64,000 nucleotides of DNA. It comes from CAYRWM01 sp964428055 (lineage in GTDB: Bacteria; Bacillota; Clostridia; Christensenellales; Christensenellaceae). Both the position numbers and the translations under genes were made by a program. The stretch is taken from NCBI GenBank assembly GCA_964428055.1, contig CAYRWM010000001.1:1-64000 (forward strand). Direction: 5' to 3'. Below the pieces are notes generated by a model. The model was not told where the DNA came from. It was given only the letters and a program-made list of their open reading frames with translations, and ran no database searches. Each line of letters opens with the position of its first letter. Position 1 is the first letter of the stretch. This document shows, in pieces, positions 49,586 through 59,228 of this stretch.

Positions 49586-50574
49586 ACAAATACAGGATAC
49601 TTTCATTTTCGGACCGGGGCGAGGCTCTGGCGAAGAAGATCGCGGGGGCTCTCGGCTGCGGTTACGACAGGTGCCGCGGGGACATAACCCTTGACGGCTG
49701 GACTGCCGCATACTTCGATTTCTGCGAGGGGCTCATATACGTGGGCGCATGCGGCATTGCCGTAAGAGCGATAGCGCCGCATGTCAACAGCAAGACTTCC
49801 GATCCGGCTGTTGTCGTCATCGACGAAAAGGCCATACACGCGGTGTCTCTTCTGTCGGGTCACCTCGGCGGAGCGAATGCTCTTGCGAGATGGGTCTCGG
49901 ACATCACCGGGGCGGACGCGGTAATAACGACCGCAACGGATTTATCGGGGCTGTTCGCGGTTGATGAGTGGGCCAAGATGCAGGGCCTTATAATCGCCGA
50001 GCCCGAGAGGATAAAGAAGGTCTCGGCAAAGCTGCTGCAGGGAAGGCAAGTCACGTATATATGCGACTATCTCGTTGCGGGAGACGTGCCCACCGGTCTT
50101 AAGGAATCGCGGGGAGAAACGGCGGACATAAGGCTGTCGTACTACAAGACGGATAAAAAAGCCCTTCACGCCGTGCCCGGAGTCCTGGTGCTCGGCATAG
50201 GGTGCAAAAAGGATACGCCCATGGAAAAGATCGAGCGCATGTTCCTCGACCTTACGGCCAAGTACGAGCTTTTCAGGGAAGCGTTCGTCATGGTGTGCTC
50301 GATAGACATAAAGAGCGAAGAAAAGGGCATAATAGAGTTTGCCGAAAAATACGGTCTCGCAACCGCTTTCTATTCGGCTGACGAACTCAATGCGGCAAAG
50401 GGCGATTTCACGCCTTCTGAGTTTGTCAAGAGCGTTACGGATGTGGACAACGTGTGCGAGAGGAGCGCGTATCTCGGAAGCGGATGCGGACAGATGGTCT
50501 TAAGGAAAAACGCGTCCGAGGGCGTTACCATGGCAGTCGCCGCGGCGCACTACGGACCTGACTGGAGCTGGTAA
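49582..50574 (+). CDS. cbiG: Cobalt-precorrin-5A hydrolase
   Basis: A 330-residue CbiG. The N-terminal domain contains IYVGACGIAVRAIAPHVNSK and VSLLSGHLGGANALARWV. The C-terminal domain contains LVLGIGCKKDTPMEKIE and YLGSGCGQMVLRKNAS. It opens the delta-lactone of cobalt-precorrin-5A and releases acetaldehyde. Length and order agree with the family. It precedes cbiH by 2 bp. Confidence 0.92.
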   Translation: MNKYRILSFSDRGEALAKKIAGALGCGYDRCRGDITLDGWTAAYFDFCEGLIYVGACGIAVRAIAPHVNSKTSDPAVVVIDEKAIHAVSLLSGHLGGANALARWVSDITGADAVITTATDLSGLFAVDEWAKMQGLIIAEPERIKKVSAKLLQGRQVTYICDYLVAGDVPTGLKESRGETADIRLSYYKTDKKALHAVPGVLVLGIGCKKDTPMEKIERMFLDLTAKYELFREAFVMVCSIDIKSEEKGIIEFAEKYGLATAFYSADELNAAKGDFTPSEFVKSVTDVDNVCERSAYLGSGCGQMVLRKNASEGVTMAVAAAHYGPDWSW

Positions 50575-50576
50575 AA

Positions 50577-51308
50577 ATGGGTAAGATATTTGCGGTCGGG
50601 ATAGGACCCGGCGATGAAAGATACATGACGGATGCCGCCGTAAAGGCGATAGAGGCGTCCGACGTTCTGTGCGGATACACGGCGTATATAGACCTTGTGA
50701 AGGACAGATATCCGGATAAGCAGATGTACTCCACTCCCATGACAAAGGAGAAGGAGAGATGCGTCTGGGCGATTGAAAGAGCTCGGGAAGGCATGACCGT
50801 ATCCGTCGTTTGCTCCGGCGATGCAGGCGTATACGGCATGGCAGGCCTCCTGCTCGAGATAATGGGAACGGACACGACGATAGATTTCGAGGTGGTGCCC
50901 GGCATAACCGCGGCTCTGTCGGGAGCGGCTCTTCTGGGAGCTCCGCTCATGAACGATTTCTGCGTTATATCTTTGTCGGATCTTTTAACGCCGTGGGACA
51001 TGATAGAAAAGAGGATAAGGGCGGCGGCGCAGTCTGATTTCGCGGTAGCTCTTTACAACCCCGCATCGCATAAAAGAACGGATCACCTAAGGCGCGCCTG
51101 CGACATAATGCTCACTTACAGGGATCCGGGCAACGCCTGCGGATGGGTGAGGAACATAGGGCGCGAGAACGAGGAAAAAGGCGTGCTCACGCTAAAGGAC
51201 TTAAGAGATTACAAAGCCGATATGTTCACGACGGTGTTCATAGCGTCGTCGGCTGCGGACATAGTGGGCGGCAGGATAGTCACAAAGAGAGGTTACAGCA
51301 TTAAATGA
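50577..51308 (+). CDS. cbiH: Cobalt-precorrin-3 C17-methyltransferase
   Basis: A 243-residue tetrapyrrole methylase. The SAM loop is IFAVGIGPGDERYMT, then VLCGYTAYIDLV, SVVCSGDAGVYGMAGLLLE, VVPGITAALSGAALLGAPL and FAVALYNPASHKR. It carries out C-17 methylation with ring contraction. The usual length shows no fused iron-sulphur domain. It overlaps cbiJ by 4 bp. Confidence 0.93.
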   Translation: MGKIFAVGIGPGDERYMTDAAVKAIEASDVLCGYTAYIDLVKDRYPDKQMYSTPMTKEKERCVWAIERAREGMTVSVVCSGDAGVYGMAGLLLEIMGTDTTIDFEVVPGITAALSGAALLGAPLMNDFCVISLSDLLTPWDMIEKRIRAAAQSDFAVALYNPASHKRTDHLRRACDIMLTYRDPGNACGWVRNIGRENEEKGVLTLKDLRDYKADMFTTVFIASSAADIVGGRIVTKRGYSIK

Positions 51309-52051
51309 ACATACTAATATTCGGAGGGACTACTGAAGGAAGAGTGCTCTGCGAGGAGCTTATAAGACAGGGGCATACCGTGACCGTGAGCGTGGCTACG
51401 GTCGCGGGAGCGGAGGAAGTAAAGGATATAATGGGCCTCGACATAAAGGTCGGCCGGCTCGATCAGGACAGGATGTACGGCATGATAATAGGCTCGGGTC
51501 CGTTCGATCTTATAATAGACGCGACGCATCCGTACGCTCTGGAAGTTACGGAGAACATAAAGATCGCTGCGCTTAAGGCCGGGATTGAGATGGTGGCCGT
51601 CGTCCGGGATGAGAGCGAGCTCAGCGGCTGTCTTAAGGTGGACAGCATAAGCGAAGCTGCGGATATGCTTAAAGGAGTCACGGAGAATATCCTTCTTACA
51701 ACGGGCTCCAAAGAGATAGGCAAGTTCGCGACGCTCGAAAAGGAGAATCTTTATGTGCGCGTTCTTCCCACAAAGGAGAGCATCGATGCCTGCGAAAAGG
51801 CCGGCATACCGCACAGCAATATAATAGCCATGCACGGCCCGTTCACCAAAGAGATGAATGAGGTCATATATAAACAGTTCGGCATAAAGTGGGTCGTCAC
51901 CAAGGACAGCGGAAAGGAAGGCGGCTTTGCGGAAAAGGTCGAGGCCGCAAAAGAATCCGACGTGCGCGTTATAGTCATAAGGCGCAAGAATCAGAATGGA
52001 AAGAGCGTCGACGATATACTGCGTGACGCGCTGAGGACTTTAAGACCATGA
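51305..52051 (+). CDS. cbiJ: Cobalt-precorrin-6A reductase
   Basis: A 248-residue Rossmann-like reductase with ILIFGGTTEGRVLCEELIRQG at the N-terminus (core FGGTTEGRVL). IIDATHPYALEVTENI, LLTTGSKEIGKF, RVLPTKESIDACEKAGIP and VTKDSGKEGGFAEKVEAA are also CbiJ/CobK signatures. It uses a nicotinamide cofactor to reduce cobalt-precorrin-6A. It overlaps the cbiET gene by 4 bp. Confidence 0.93.
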   Translation: MNILIFGGTTEGRVLCEELIRQGHTVTVSVATVAGAEEVKDIMGLDIKVGRLDQDRMYGMIIGSGPFDLIIDATHPYALEVTENIKIAALKAGIEMVAVVRDESELSGCLKVDSISEAADMLKGVTENILLTTGSKEIGKFATLEKENLYVRVLPTKESIDACEKAGIPHSNIIAMHGPFTKEMNEVIYKQFGIKWVVTKDSGKEGGFAEKVEAAKESDVRVIVIRRKNQNGKSVDDILRDALRTLRP

Positions 52052-53238
52052 GCGAAATGGTATACATCTGCGCCGCGGGCGCGGGAGACAGTAAAACGGT
52101 AACGGTGGAAGCCGGCCGCATCATTAAGGAAGCGGATGTGCTGACGGGAGCAGCGAGACTGGTTGAGACTGCGGACAGCGGTGCCGTAAGAAAGCCCGCC
52201 GTGGATCCTTACGAGATCGCCGGTATATGCGAAAGCGAAAAGGGGACGGTGTGCGTCCTTATGAGCGGCGACACGGGTTTTTATTCGGGTACCGAAAGGC
52301 TGGGAAAGATACTCTCGGATAAAGGCATAGAATATAAGGTCATGCCCGGGATTTCCAGCATGCAGTATCTGGCCGCGGCCTTAAAGAGGTCCTGGCAGGA
52401 CTGGACGCTCGCGTCTGTCCACGGCAAGGATGAGGATATATTTGAGCTCATCGAAAAGGGGAAGCCGGTATTTCTCCTGACGGGCAGTTCAAAGAGCCCT
52501 AAAGATATAGCGGCCATGCTCTGCGATGCGGGACTTCACGGAGCGAGGATCACTGTCGGCGAGAGACTGTCGTACCCCGATGAAAAGATAGAAACGTACA
52601 CGGCGAACATCGCGTCAGAAAAGGAGTTCGATCCTTTGAACGTTATGCTTATAGAAGCGCTCAAAACCACCGCGAGACGCGCTCCCGGTATAGAGGACAC
52701 AGCCTTTCTAAGAGGTGACGTCCCCATGACCAAGCAGGAGATAAGAGCCGTTGTGATGGCCAAGTCCGGCATAACAGAAGGCGAGGTCTGCTGGGATATA
52801 GGTGCCGGTACGGGTTCGGTATCCGTCGAGATGGCTATGATAGCGAAAGAGGTCTGGGCTGTAGAGCGGAACGATGAGGGAATTAAACTCATAAACGCCA
52901 ACAGGGAAAAGTTCAGAAGACGGAATATACATGTCTTAAAAGGCGAGGCACCCGGATGTCTCACGGAGCTGCCCGCGCCGGATTTCGTGTTCATAGGCGG
53001 GAGCGGCGGACACCTTAAGGAGATAATAGCGTGCGCTCTTGAAAAGAACAGCAATGTGAGACTGATGGTCACGGCGATAGCGCTTGAGACTCTCGCGAAA
53101 GCCACGGATGCGTTAAAGGAGGCCGGCCTCAAAGCCGATGTAGTACAGATAGCGTGCTCAAGGGCGGAGAACACCGGAAAGCTGCATATGCTCAGGGCGG
53201 AGAACCCCATATTCATAATCAGAGGAATAAGAGCTTGA
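52048..53238 (+). CDS. cbiET: Fused precorrin C5/C15-methyltransferase and decarboxylase (CbiE-CbiT)
   Basis: A 396-residue fusion of two enzymes that are separate in Salmonella. Residues 1-200 are CbiE (YICAAGAGDSKTVTVEAGRI, VCVLMSGDTGFYSG, GISSMQYLAAAL). Residues 205-396 are CbiT (GDVPMTKQEIRAVVMAK and the SAM-binding CWDIGAGTGSVSVEMA). Together they methylate C-5 and C-15 and decarboxylate the acetate side chain at C-12. The same fusion is called CobL in the aerobic pathway. The TGA stop overlaps the TTG start of cbiA. Confidence 0.92.
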   Translation: MSEMVYICAAGAGDSKTVTVEAGRIIKEADVLTGAARLVETADSGAVRKPAVDPYEIAGICESEKGTVCVLMSGDTGFYSGTERLGKILSDKGIEYKVMPGISSMQYLAAALKRSWQDWTLASVHGKDEDIFELIEKGKPVFLLTGSSKSPKDIAAMLCDAGLHGARITVGERLSYPDEKIETYTANIASEKEFDPLNVMLIEALKTTARRAPGIEDTAFLRGDVPMTKQEIRAVVMAKSGITEGEVCWDIGAGTGSVSVEMAMIAKEVWAVERNDEGIKLINANREKFRRRNIHVLKGEAPGCLTELPAPDFVFIGGSGGHLKEIIACALEKNSNVRLMVTAIALETLAKATDALKEAGLKADVVQIACSRAENTGKLHMLRAENPIFIIRGIRA

Positions 53239-54572
53239 AGAGGATAACCATCGCCGCCATGTCCAGCGGAAGCGGAAAAACGGTATTTACATGCGCGCTC
53301 ATGAAGGCGCTCGCGGACAGTGGACTCTCCGTTGAGAGTTTCAAGTGCGGTCCCGATTATATAGACCCCATGTTCCACCGGGAAGTGCTGGGTATAAAGA
53401 GCCGCAATCTCGATCTTTTCCTTGAAGGGGAAGAAGGGGTCAGGAGGACTCTTTCAAGACAGATGGCCGATATAGCGGTTATAGAAGGCGTCATGGGTTA
53501 CTATGACGGTGTTTCGGGTACGGTCTCATGCTCTACCTATGAGACTGCAAGAGCGGCAGGGAGCCCTGCTGTTCTTGTTGTGCGCCCCAAAGGCACGGCG
53601 GTGACTCTGGCTGCCCAAATAAAGGGCATGATTGGTTTCCGTGAGGACAGCATGATAGCGGGCGTTGCCTTAACAGACATAAAGTCCGGGATGTATAAGT
53701 CCTATGCTGACATAATAAAAAGCGAGACGGGTCTTCCGGTTATTGGCTTTATTCCGCATATGGAGGAAGCGGAGATAGAGAGCAGACACCTGGGACTCGT
53801 AACGGCGGGAGAGCTCCCGGATATAAAAAAGCGGATAGACGCCTGTGCGAAGGCTCTTTCGGAATCCCTCGATTTCGATACCCTTCTTGAAACAGCGGGA
53901 GAGGCGGAAGAGTGCGAAGCACCTGCAGAAACTGCATCGGAAAGAGCGGTCATAGCGGTCGCGAAGGACGAAGCCTTCAGCTTTTACTATGACGAAAATA
54001 TAGAGCTCATGAAAGAAGCGGGAGCGGATATAGTGTATTTCAGCCCGCTTGATGATGAGCGCGTTCCGGACGCGGACGGACTTTACATCGGCGGCGGATA
54101 CCCGGAGCTCATGGCGGAAAAACTCGAAGCAAACGTTCCCATGAGAGAATCGGTTAAGGCCTGCATAGAAAAGGGCATGCCGACAGTTGCCGAGTGCGGC
54201 GGCTTTATGTACCTGATGAAGAGCATCGAAAACGAAAAAGGAAATACGAAGGATATGGCGGGATATCTTGACGCGTCCGCTTTCAAAACGGACAGGCTTA
54301 AGAGATTCGGCTATGTCTTTCTTGAATCCAAAAAGGACAGTCTCCTGTTTAATGCAGGCGACAGGATACCCGCGCATGAGTTCCATTACTGGGACGCGAC
54401 GGACTGCGGGTCGGATCTCAAGGCCGTAAAGCCGGACGGCAGGTCCTGGGAGTGCGCTTTTACATCGGATACGCTGTACGCGGGATTCCCGCACATGCAC
54501 TTCGGCGGTAAGTATGATCTGGCTGAGAGGTTCGTTTCGGCCGCGGAAAGGTATGCTGAAAAATGGAGATAG
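53235..54572 (+). CDS. cbiA: Cobyrinic acid a,c-diamide synthase
   Basis: A 445-residue glutamine-dependent amidotransferase. The N-terminal P-loop is IAAMSSGSGKTVFTCALM, then FKCGPDYIDPMFH. The C-terminal glutaminase has GLYIGGGYPELMAEKL and the Cys nucleophile in VAECGGFMYLM. It amidates side chains a and c. The start is assigned to a TTG at 53235 after AGAGGA, which overlaps the cbiET stop; an earlier in-frame ATG would run deep into cbiET. Confidence 0.93.
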   Translation: MKRITIAAMSSGSGKTVFTCALMKALADSGLSVESFKCGPDYIDPMFHREVLGIKSRNLDLFLEGEEGVRRTLSRQMADIAVIEGVMGYYDGVSGTVSCSTYETARAAGSPAVLVVRPKGTAVTLAAQIKGMIGFREDSMIAGVALTDIKSGMYKSYADIIKSETGLPVIGFIPHMEEAEIESRHLGLVTAGELPDIKKRIDACAKALSESLDFDTLLETAGEAEECEAPAETASERAVIAVAKDEAFSFYYDENIELMKEAGADIVYFSPLDDERVPDADGLYIGGGYPELMAEKLEANVPMRESVKACIEKGMPTVAECGGFMYLMKSIENEKGNTKDMAGYLDASAFKTDRLKRFGYVFLESKKDSLLFNAGDRIPAHEFHYWDATDCGSDLKAVKPDGRSWECAFTSDTLYAGFPHMHFGGKYDLAERFVSAAERYAEKWR

Positions 54573-55546
54573 TCTTCTGCGCATGCATATCATTTGTACT
54601 CGACCTCATATTCGGCGATCCGAGGTGGCTTCTTCACACGGTCGTCATAATGGGACGTGCGATAGAGTTCCTTGAAAGGAACTTAAGGAAGACTTTTCCG
54701 AAGACCGAAAAGGGAGAGTTCGCGGCGGGCGTCGTCATGGCGGCGCTGCTCCCCGTACTCGTGCTCGTGTGCTCGCTGCTGATACTGTGGGGCCTTTCTT
54801 TCATCCATATGTATGTTGCGATGGCAGTCGCGATCTTCTGGGGATGGCAGTGTCTTGCGATAAAGGACTTAAGACGGGAGAGTCTTAAAGTCAAGGATGA
54901 ACTGGACAGGGGAGATCTTAAAGGTGCAAGGAAAGCGGTATCCCGCATAGTCGGACGCGACACTGAGAACCTTACCGAAACAGGTGTTGCCAAGGCTGCG
55001 GTTGAGACTGTGGCTGAGAGTTTTTCGGACGGCATAATAGCACCACTGTTCTACATGATGATAGGCGGAGCTCCGCTGGCTCTCGTGTATAAATCGGTCA
55101 ACACCATGGATTCCATGGTCGGATATAAAAATGAGAAGTATCTTTACTTCGGAAGAGCTGCGGCAAAGGTTGACGACGCGTTCAATCTGGTGCCGTCGAG
55201 GATAGCCGCATTCGCCGTCATGCTGGCGGCGTTAATAGGCGGTCTCGACGGGGAGGGATCCTTCCGCATTTGGAAGAGGGACAGGTATAATCACGCCAGC
55301 CCCAACTCGGCGCAGACCGAGTCGGCGATGGCGGGTGCTCTGGGCTTAAGGCTCGCGGGTCCCGCGTACTATTTCGGAAGTCTGTACGACAAGCCGTACA
55401 TAGGGGACGCGACGCGGCACATTGAGACAGAGGATATAAGAAGAGCGAACAACGTGGTCCTCTTGGGAAGCGTGCTGGCGCTCGCAGTATTTGCAGTCGT
55501 GCGCATCATCGTATCGATAAATGTGAGGGGTATATTATGGTTCTAG
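54563..55546 (+). CDS. cbiB: Adenosylcobinamide-phosphate synthase
   Basis: A 327-residue membrane protein that attaches aminopropanol phosphate to adenosylcobyric acid. It has LDLIFGDPRWLLHTVVIMGR (core FGDPRWLLHTVV), TETGVAKAAVETVAESFSDGIIAPLFY (core AVETVAESFSDGIIAPL), NTMDSMVGYKNEKY, and HASPNSAQTESAMAGALG-like SPNSAQTES motifs. It overlaps cbiA and cobD by 10 bp each. Confidence 0.93.
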   Translation: MEIVFCACISFVLDLIFGDPRWLLHTVVIMGRAIEFLERNLRKTFPKTEKGEFAAGVVMAALLPVLVLVCSLLILWGLSFIHMYVAMAVAIFWGWQCLAIKDLRRESLKVKDELDRGDLKGARKAVSRIVGRDTENLTETGVAKAAVETVAESFSDGIIAPLFYMMIGGAPLALVYKSVNTMDSMVGYKNEKYLYFGRAAAKVDDAFNLVPSRIAAFAVMLAALIGGLDGEGSFRIWKRDRYNHASPNSAQTESAMAGALGLRLAGPAYYFGSLYDKPYIGDATRHIETEDIRRANNVVLLGSVLALAVFAVVRIIVSINVRGILWF

Positions 55547-56589
55547 GCCACGGGGGCGACTGGAGAGGCTTTCTTGAAAAAAACGGCGTTATGCCTCTGG
55601 ACTTTTCGGCGTCCGTAAGTCCGCTTGGACTTCCCGCAGGCGTAAGGGAAGCGGTAGTCAGGTCGCTTTCAAGGGCGGATCTTTATCCGGATCCCATGTC
55701 GCGGGATCTTACGCGCGATCTTTCCCGGTATTACGGCGTGAGCGATAATAAGATAGTATGCGGCGCCGGGGCTTCGGACATAATAGAGAGACTGCTGAGG
55801 GCTCTTAAGCCTTCGAGGGTCATGGTGACTGCGCCCGCTTTTTCAGGGTACACCGAAGCGCTAGCGGGACTTGAATGCGATATAGAGGAGTATACTTTAT
55901 CCGACATAAACGGTTTCCGTGTGGATGAGGGCATACTCGGAGCTATCGATGAGGATACGGACGTACTGTTTCTGTGCGAGCCAAACAACCCGACGGGCGT
56001 GTGCACGGAAAGGGATCTGCTGCTCCGGATAGCCGACAGATGCCGCGAGACGGGAACGCTGCTGGCTGTGGACGAGTGCTTCAATGATTTTCTGGAGGAT
56101 CCCGAAGGCATGAGCATGCTCTCCGAGCTCGAGAGATGTCCCATGCTGGTGATAAGAGCTTTTACCAAGTTCTACGCCATGCCGGGCTTAAGACTGGGAT
56201 ACGGGATATCTGACGATGTGGACCTGATCGATAAGATGAAGAGAGCAGGACAGCCGTGGGCGGTATCGGTCATGGCGGACGCAGCGGGAAGAGCGGCTCT
56301 TCACGAAGAGGAATACGGACGGGTGCTCAAAAAGCTCATTAAGGAAGAGCGCATGTACCTGCTGGATTCTCTTAAAAGGCTCGGCATGGGCTGCGTTCAG
56401 GGCGAAGCCAATTTCGTGTTTTTCGAAAGCCCCGTTAAAGATCTCGGAGAAAAGCTTCAGACATACGGCATAGTCATCCGCGACTGCAGCAACTTTTCGG
56501 GCCTTAAGAAGGGTTATTACAGGGCTGCGGTCAGAACTCATGAGGATAATGTGACGCTTATATCGGCGATGGAGGAGATACTTAAGTGA
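55537..56589 (+). CDS. cobD: Threonine-phosphate decarboxylase
   Basis: A 350-residue aminotransferase-fold PLP enzyme. It shows GHGGDWRGFLEKNG, LDFSASVSPLGLP, LCEPNNPTGVCT, LLAVDECFNDFLED and the PLP-Lys segment IRAFTKFYAMPGLRLGYG. CobD decarboxylates L-threonine O-3-phosphate to the aminopropanol phosphate used by CbiB; the DFSASVSPLG motif distinguishes it from histidinol-phosphate aminotransferase. Overlaps cbiP by 4 bp. Confidence 0.9.
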   Translation: MVLGHGGDWRGFLEKNGVMPLDFSASVSPLGLPAGVREAVVRSLSRADLYPDPMSRDLTRDLSRYYGVSDNKIVCGAGASDIIERLLRALKPSRVMVTAPAFSGYTEALAGLECDIEEYTLSDINGFRVDEGILGAIDEDTDVLFLCEPNNPTGVCTERDLLLRIADRCRETGTLLAVDECFNDFLEDPEGMSMLSELERCPMLVIRAFTKFYAMPGLRLGYGISDDVDLIDKMKRAGQPWAVSVMADAAGRAALHEEEYGRVLKKLIKEERMYLLDSLKRLGMGCVQGEANFVFFESPVKDLGEKLQTYGIVIRDCSNFSGLKKGYYRAAVRTHEDNVTLISAMEEILK

Positions 56590-58058
56590 CAAAAGCGATC
56601 ATGGTACAGGGTACGATGTCGGGAGCGGGCAAGAGCGTGCTTGCGGCGGCTCTGTGCAGGATATTCAGGGAGGACGGGTTTAAGGTCGCTCCCTTCAAGA
56701 GCCAGAACATGGCGCTTAACAGCTATATTACGGAGGATGGTCTCGAAATGGGACGCGCCCAGGCTGTGCAGGCATTCGCGGCGGGCTTAAAGCCCGACGT
56801 CCGCATGAACCCCGTGCTCTTAAAGCCCTCCAGCGACACGGGCAGCCAGCTCATAGTCATGGGCGAAGTAAGAGGCGATTACAAAGCGAGGGATTACTTT
56901 AAGATGAAGCATACCTTAAAGGGCGATATCATGGACGCGTTCAACAATCTCGCTGCTGAAAACGACATCATCGTCATAGAAGGCGCGGGCAGTCCCGCCG
57001 AGATAAACCTTAAGGATGACGATATAGTAAACATGGGTATGGCAAAGATGGCGGACTGTCCGGTGCTCCTTGCCGGCAACATAGACTGCGGCGGTGTCTT
57101 CGCTCAGCTTTACGGTACGGTCAAACTCCTCGAAAAGGAGGAACAGGACAGGATAATAGGGCTCATAATAAACAAGTTCAGAGGGGACGTTTCCATACTT
57201 GAGCCGGGCCTTAAGATGCTCGAGGACAGGGCAGGCAAGCCTGTGCTCGGAGTGGTCCCATACCTAAACGTTGATATAGACGATGAGGATTCGCTGTCGG
57301 AGAGGCTTAATGAGGGAAGGGCGCACGCGGCAGTAGATATCGCGGTCATAAGACTCCCGAAACTCTCTAACTTCACGGACTTCATCCCGCTCGAGAGGCA
57401 CGAGGCCATGGGCGTGAGATACGTTAAGGACGCGAGGGACTTGGGTGAACCCGATCTTATTATCCTGCCCGGCACAAAGAGCACTATGGCGGATCTTAAG
57501 TGGATGAGATCTTCGGGTATGGAGACTGCGGTCCAGAAACGGGCTGCAAAGGGAACGCCCGTTATAGGCATATGCGGCGGCTTTCAGATGCTGGGCAAAA
57601 CCTTAAGCGATCCCGATATGGTGGAAGGCGGCGGAGAGATGCGCGGCCTCGGCCTTCTCGATACGGAGACCGTGTTCGAAAACAGCAAGGTCAGAACACA
57701 GATAAGCGGCCAGATCTTGAGCGGACCCTTTAAGGGAACGCCTGTAAGCGGCTACGAGATACATATGGGAAGGACTCAGGGAGGCGAAGGCTTCGTCTCG
57801 CTCGAGGACGGAAGGACCGACGGTGCTCTTAAGGGTAATGTTTTAGGGTCGTACCTGCACGGTATATTCGATTCAGGGGAACTTACGGACGCGCTCGCGT
57901 CTTATCTGCTCTCCCGCAAGGGACTCGATCCTGAGGCCTTCAGTACGATATCGCATGCCGATTATCAGGAGCAGCAGTTTAAGGTTCTCGCTGACGGCGT
58001 GAGGGAAGCGCTTGATATAAAAAGACTTTACGAGGAGATGGACAGGTTCTATGGATAA
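56586..58058 (+). CDS. cbiP: Cobyric acid synthase
   Basis: A 490-residue amidotransferase (CobQ/CbiP). P-loop VQGTMSGAGKSVLAAALC, then FKSQNMALNSYIT and MNPVLLKPSSDTGSQLIV (core NPVLLKPSSDTGSQ). The glutaminase part has LPGTKSTMADLKW and the Cys nucleophile in GICGGFQMLGK. It amidates four side chains b, d, e and g. A GTG start overlaps the cobD stop; an ATG at 56601 is the alternative. It overlaps the adenosyltransferase gene by 8 bp. Confidence 0.92.
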   Translation: MTKAIMVQGTMSGAGKSVLAAALCRIFREDGFKVAPFKSQNMALNSYITEDGLEMGRAQAVQAFAAGLKPDVRMNPVLLKPSSDTGSQLIVMGEVRGDYKARDYFKMKHTLKGDIMDAFNNLAAENDIIVIEGAGSPAEINLKDDDIVNMGMAKMADCPVLLAGNIDCGGVFAQLYGTVKLLEKEEQDRIIGLIINKFRGDVSILEPGLKMLEDRAGKPVLGVVPYLNVDIDDEDSLSERLNEGRAHAAVDIAVIRLPKLSNFTDFIPLERHEAMGVRYVKDARDLGEPDLIILPGTKSTMADLKWMRSSGMETAVQKRAAKGTPVIGICGGFQMLGKTLSDPDMVEGGGEMRGLGLLDTETVFENSKVRTQISGQILSGPFKGTPVSGYEIHMGRTQGGEGFVSLEDGRTDGALKGNVLGSYLHGIFDSGELTDALASYLLSRKGLDPEAFSTISHADYQEQQFKVLADGVREALDIKRLYEEMDRFYG

Positions 58059-58563
58059 GGGACTCATTCATATATACTGCGGCGAAGGAAAGGGCAAGAC
58101 CACGGCCGCCGCGGGGCTCGCAATAAGGGCGCTCGGGGCAGGGCTTAAGGTCTCGTTCGTTCAGTTCATGAAGAACGGCAGATCCTCCGAGATAGAGGTG
58201 CTGAAAAAAGCGGGAGCGGCAGTCTTCTGCGGGAACGACACGATGAAGTTCTCATGCTCCATGACGGATGAGGACAGACGGAAGTTCAGGAAGGGCCATG
58301 ACGGGGCTCTTAGGGAAGCGCTCGCACAGGAATGCGATCTTCTTGTGCTCGATGAGGCGTGCTCTGCACTGAAAAAGGGACTGGTGGATCCCGAACTCCT
58401 TAAGGAAGCGGTTCTGGGCAAGCCCGAGGGAAGGGAAGTCGTCTTGACCGGAAGAGAGCCGGAAACATGGATGACTGAATGCGCGGATTACGTGACAGAG
58501 ATGGAGTGCGTAAAGCACCCTTTTAATAACGATATCAAGGCCAGAAAGGGCATAGAATACTGA
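58051..58563 (+). CDS. cobO: Corrinoid adenosyltransferase (BtuR/CobO family)
   Basis: A 170-residue ATP:corrinoid adenosyltransferase. The inverted-type P-loop is GEGKGKTTAAAGLAIRALGA, then VQFMKNGRSSEIEV, LLVLDEACSALKKGL and EVVLTGREPETWM. It adds the upper adenosyl ligand. Start and stop overlap the adjacent genes. Confidence 0.92.
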   Translation: MDKGLIHIYCGEGKGKTTAAAGLAIRALGAGLKVSFVQFMKNGRSSEIEVLKKAGAAVFCGNDTMKFSCSMTDEDRRKFRKGHDGALREALAQECDLLVLDEACSALKKGLVDPELLKEAVLGKPEGREVVLTGREPETWMTECADYVTEMECVKHPFNNDIKARKGIEY

Positions 58564-59228
58564 TGGATAAGATAATAAGGCCGGAAGACATAGAAAAGAA
58601 GAGCATGAGCATTATCCGCTCGGAGCTCGAGATGCTGGGTATGCCTCCTTTCGGCGAGGAGGAACCGGTGGTGCTGCGCGTTATACACACGACGGCTGAT
58701 TTCGATTACGCCGAAAACCTAAGGTTCATGTGCGGCGCCGTCAGGGCAGGATCCGAAGCGCTTAAAAACGGCTGCACTGTCATAACTGATACAAATATGG
58801 CCAGGGCCGGCATAAATAAAAAGACGCTCTCTCAGTTCGGAGGGAATGCCGAATGCTTTATGGCCGATCCCGAGATAGCGGAAAGGGCCAAAGCTGAAGG
58901 AACTACGAGGGCGGTTGCGTCCGTTAAAAAAGCGACGGAACTTTACCCTTGCGGCATATACGCCGTCGGGAACGCGCCGACTGCTCTTTATGAACTGGCG
59001 GACAGAATAAGAGAGGGACTTAAGCCTTCCCTTATAATAGCGGTGCCCGTAGGATTCGTTAACGTCGTGGAAGCAAAGGAAGAGATACTCGCTCTCTGCT
59101 GCGAAAAGGGTATACCCGTTATTGCCGCGATGGGAAGGAAGGGCGGCAGCAATGTGGCTGCGTCAATAGTCAACGCTCTTCTGTATATAGCGGCGGGTAA
59201 AGTCGATCCGGAAACGAGGAAACTGTAG
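58563..59228 (+). CDS. cbiC: Cobalt-precorrin-8 methylmutase
   Basis: A 221-residue CbiC, which moves the C-11 methyl to C-12 to give cobyrinate. Motifs are RVIHTTADFDYAENLRF with the catalytic His, VITDTNMARAGINK, GNAPTALYELADRI and AMGRKGGSNVAASIVNALL (core GRKGGSNVAASI). The stop TAG overlaps the GTG start of cobT. Confidence 0.93.
   Translation: MDKIIRPEDIEKKSMSIIRSELEMLGMPPFGEEEPVVLRVIHTTADFDYAENLRFMCGAVRAGSEALKNGCTVITDTNMARAGINKKTLSQFGGNAECFMADPEIAERAKAEGTTRAVASVKKATELYPCGIYAVGNAPTALYELADRIREGLKPSLIIAVPVGFVNVVEAKEEILALCCEKGIPVIAAMGRKGGSNVAASIVNALLYIAAGKVDPETRKL

Noticed and set aside
53670..54593. 307-codon minus-strand open frame inside cbiA
   Set aside because: It is fully antisense to CbiA with intact P-loop and glutaminase motifs, and its own product is Arg/Cys-rich without features.
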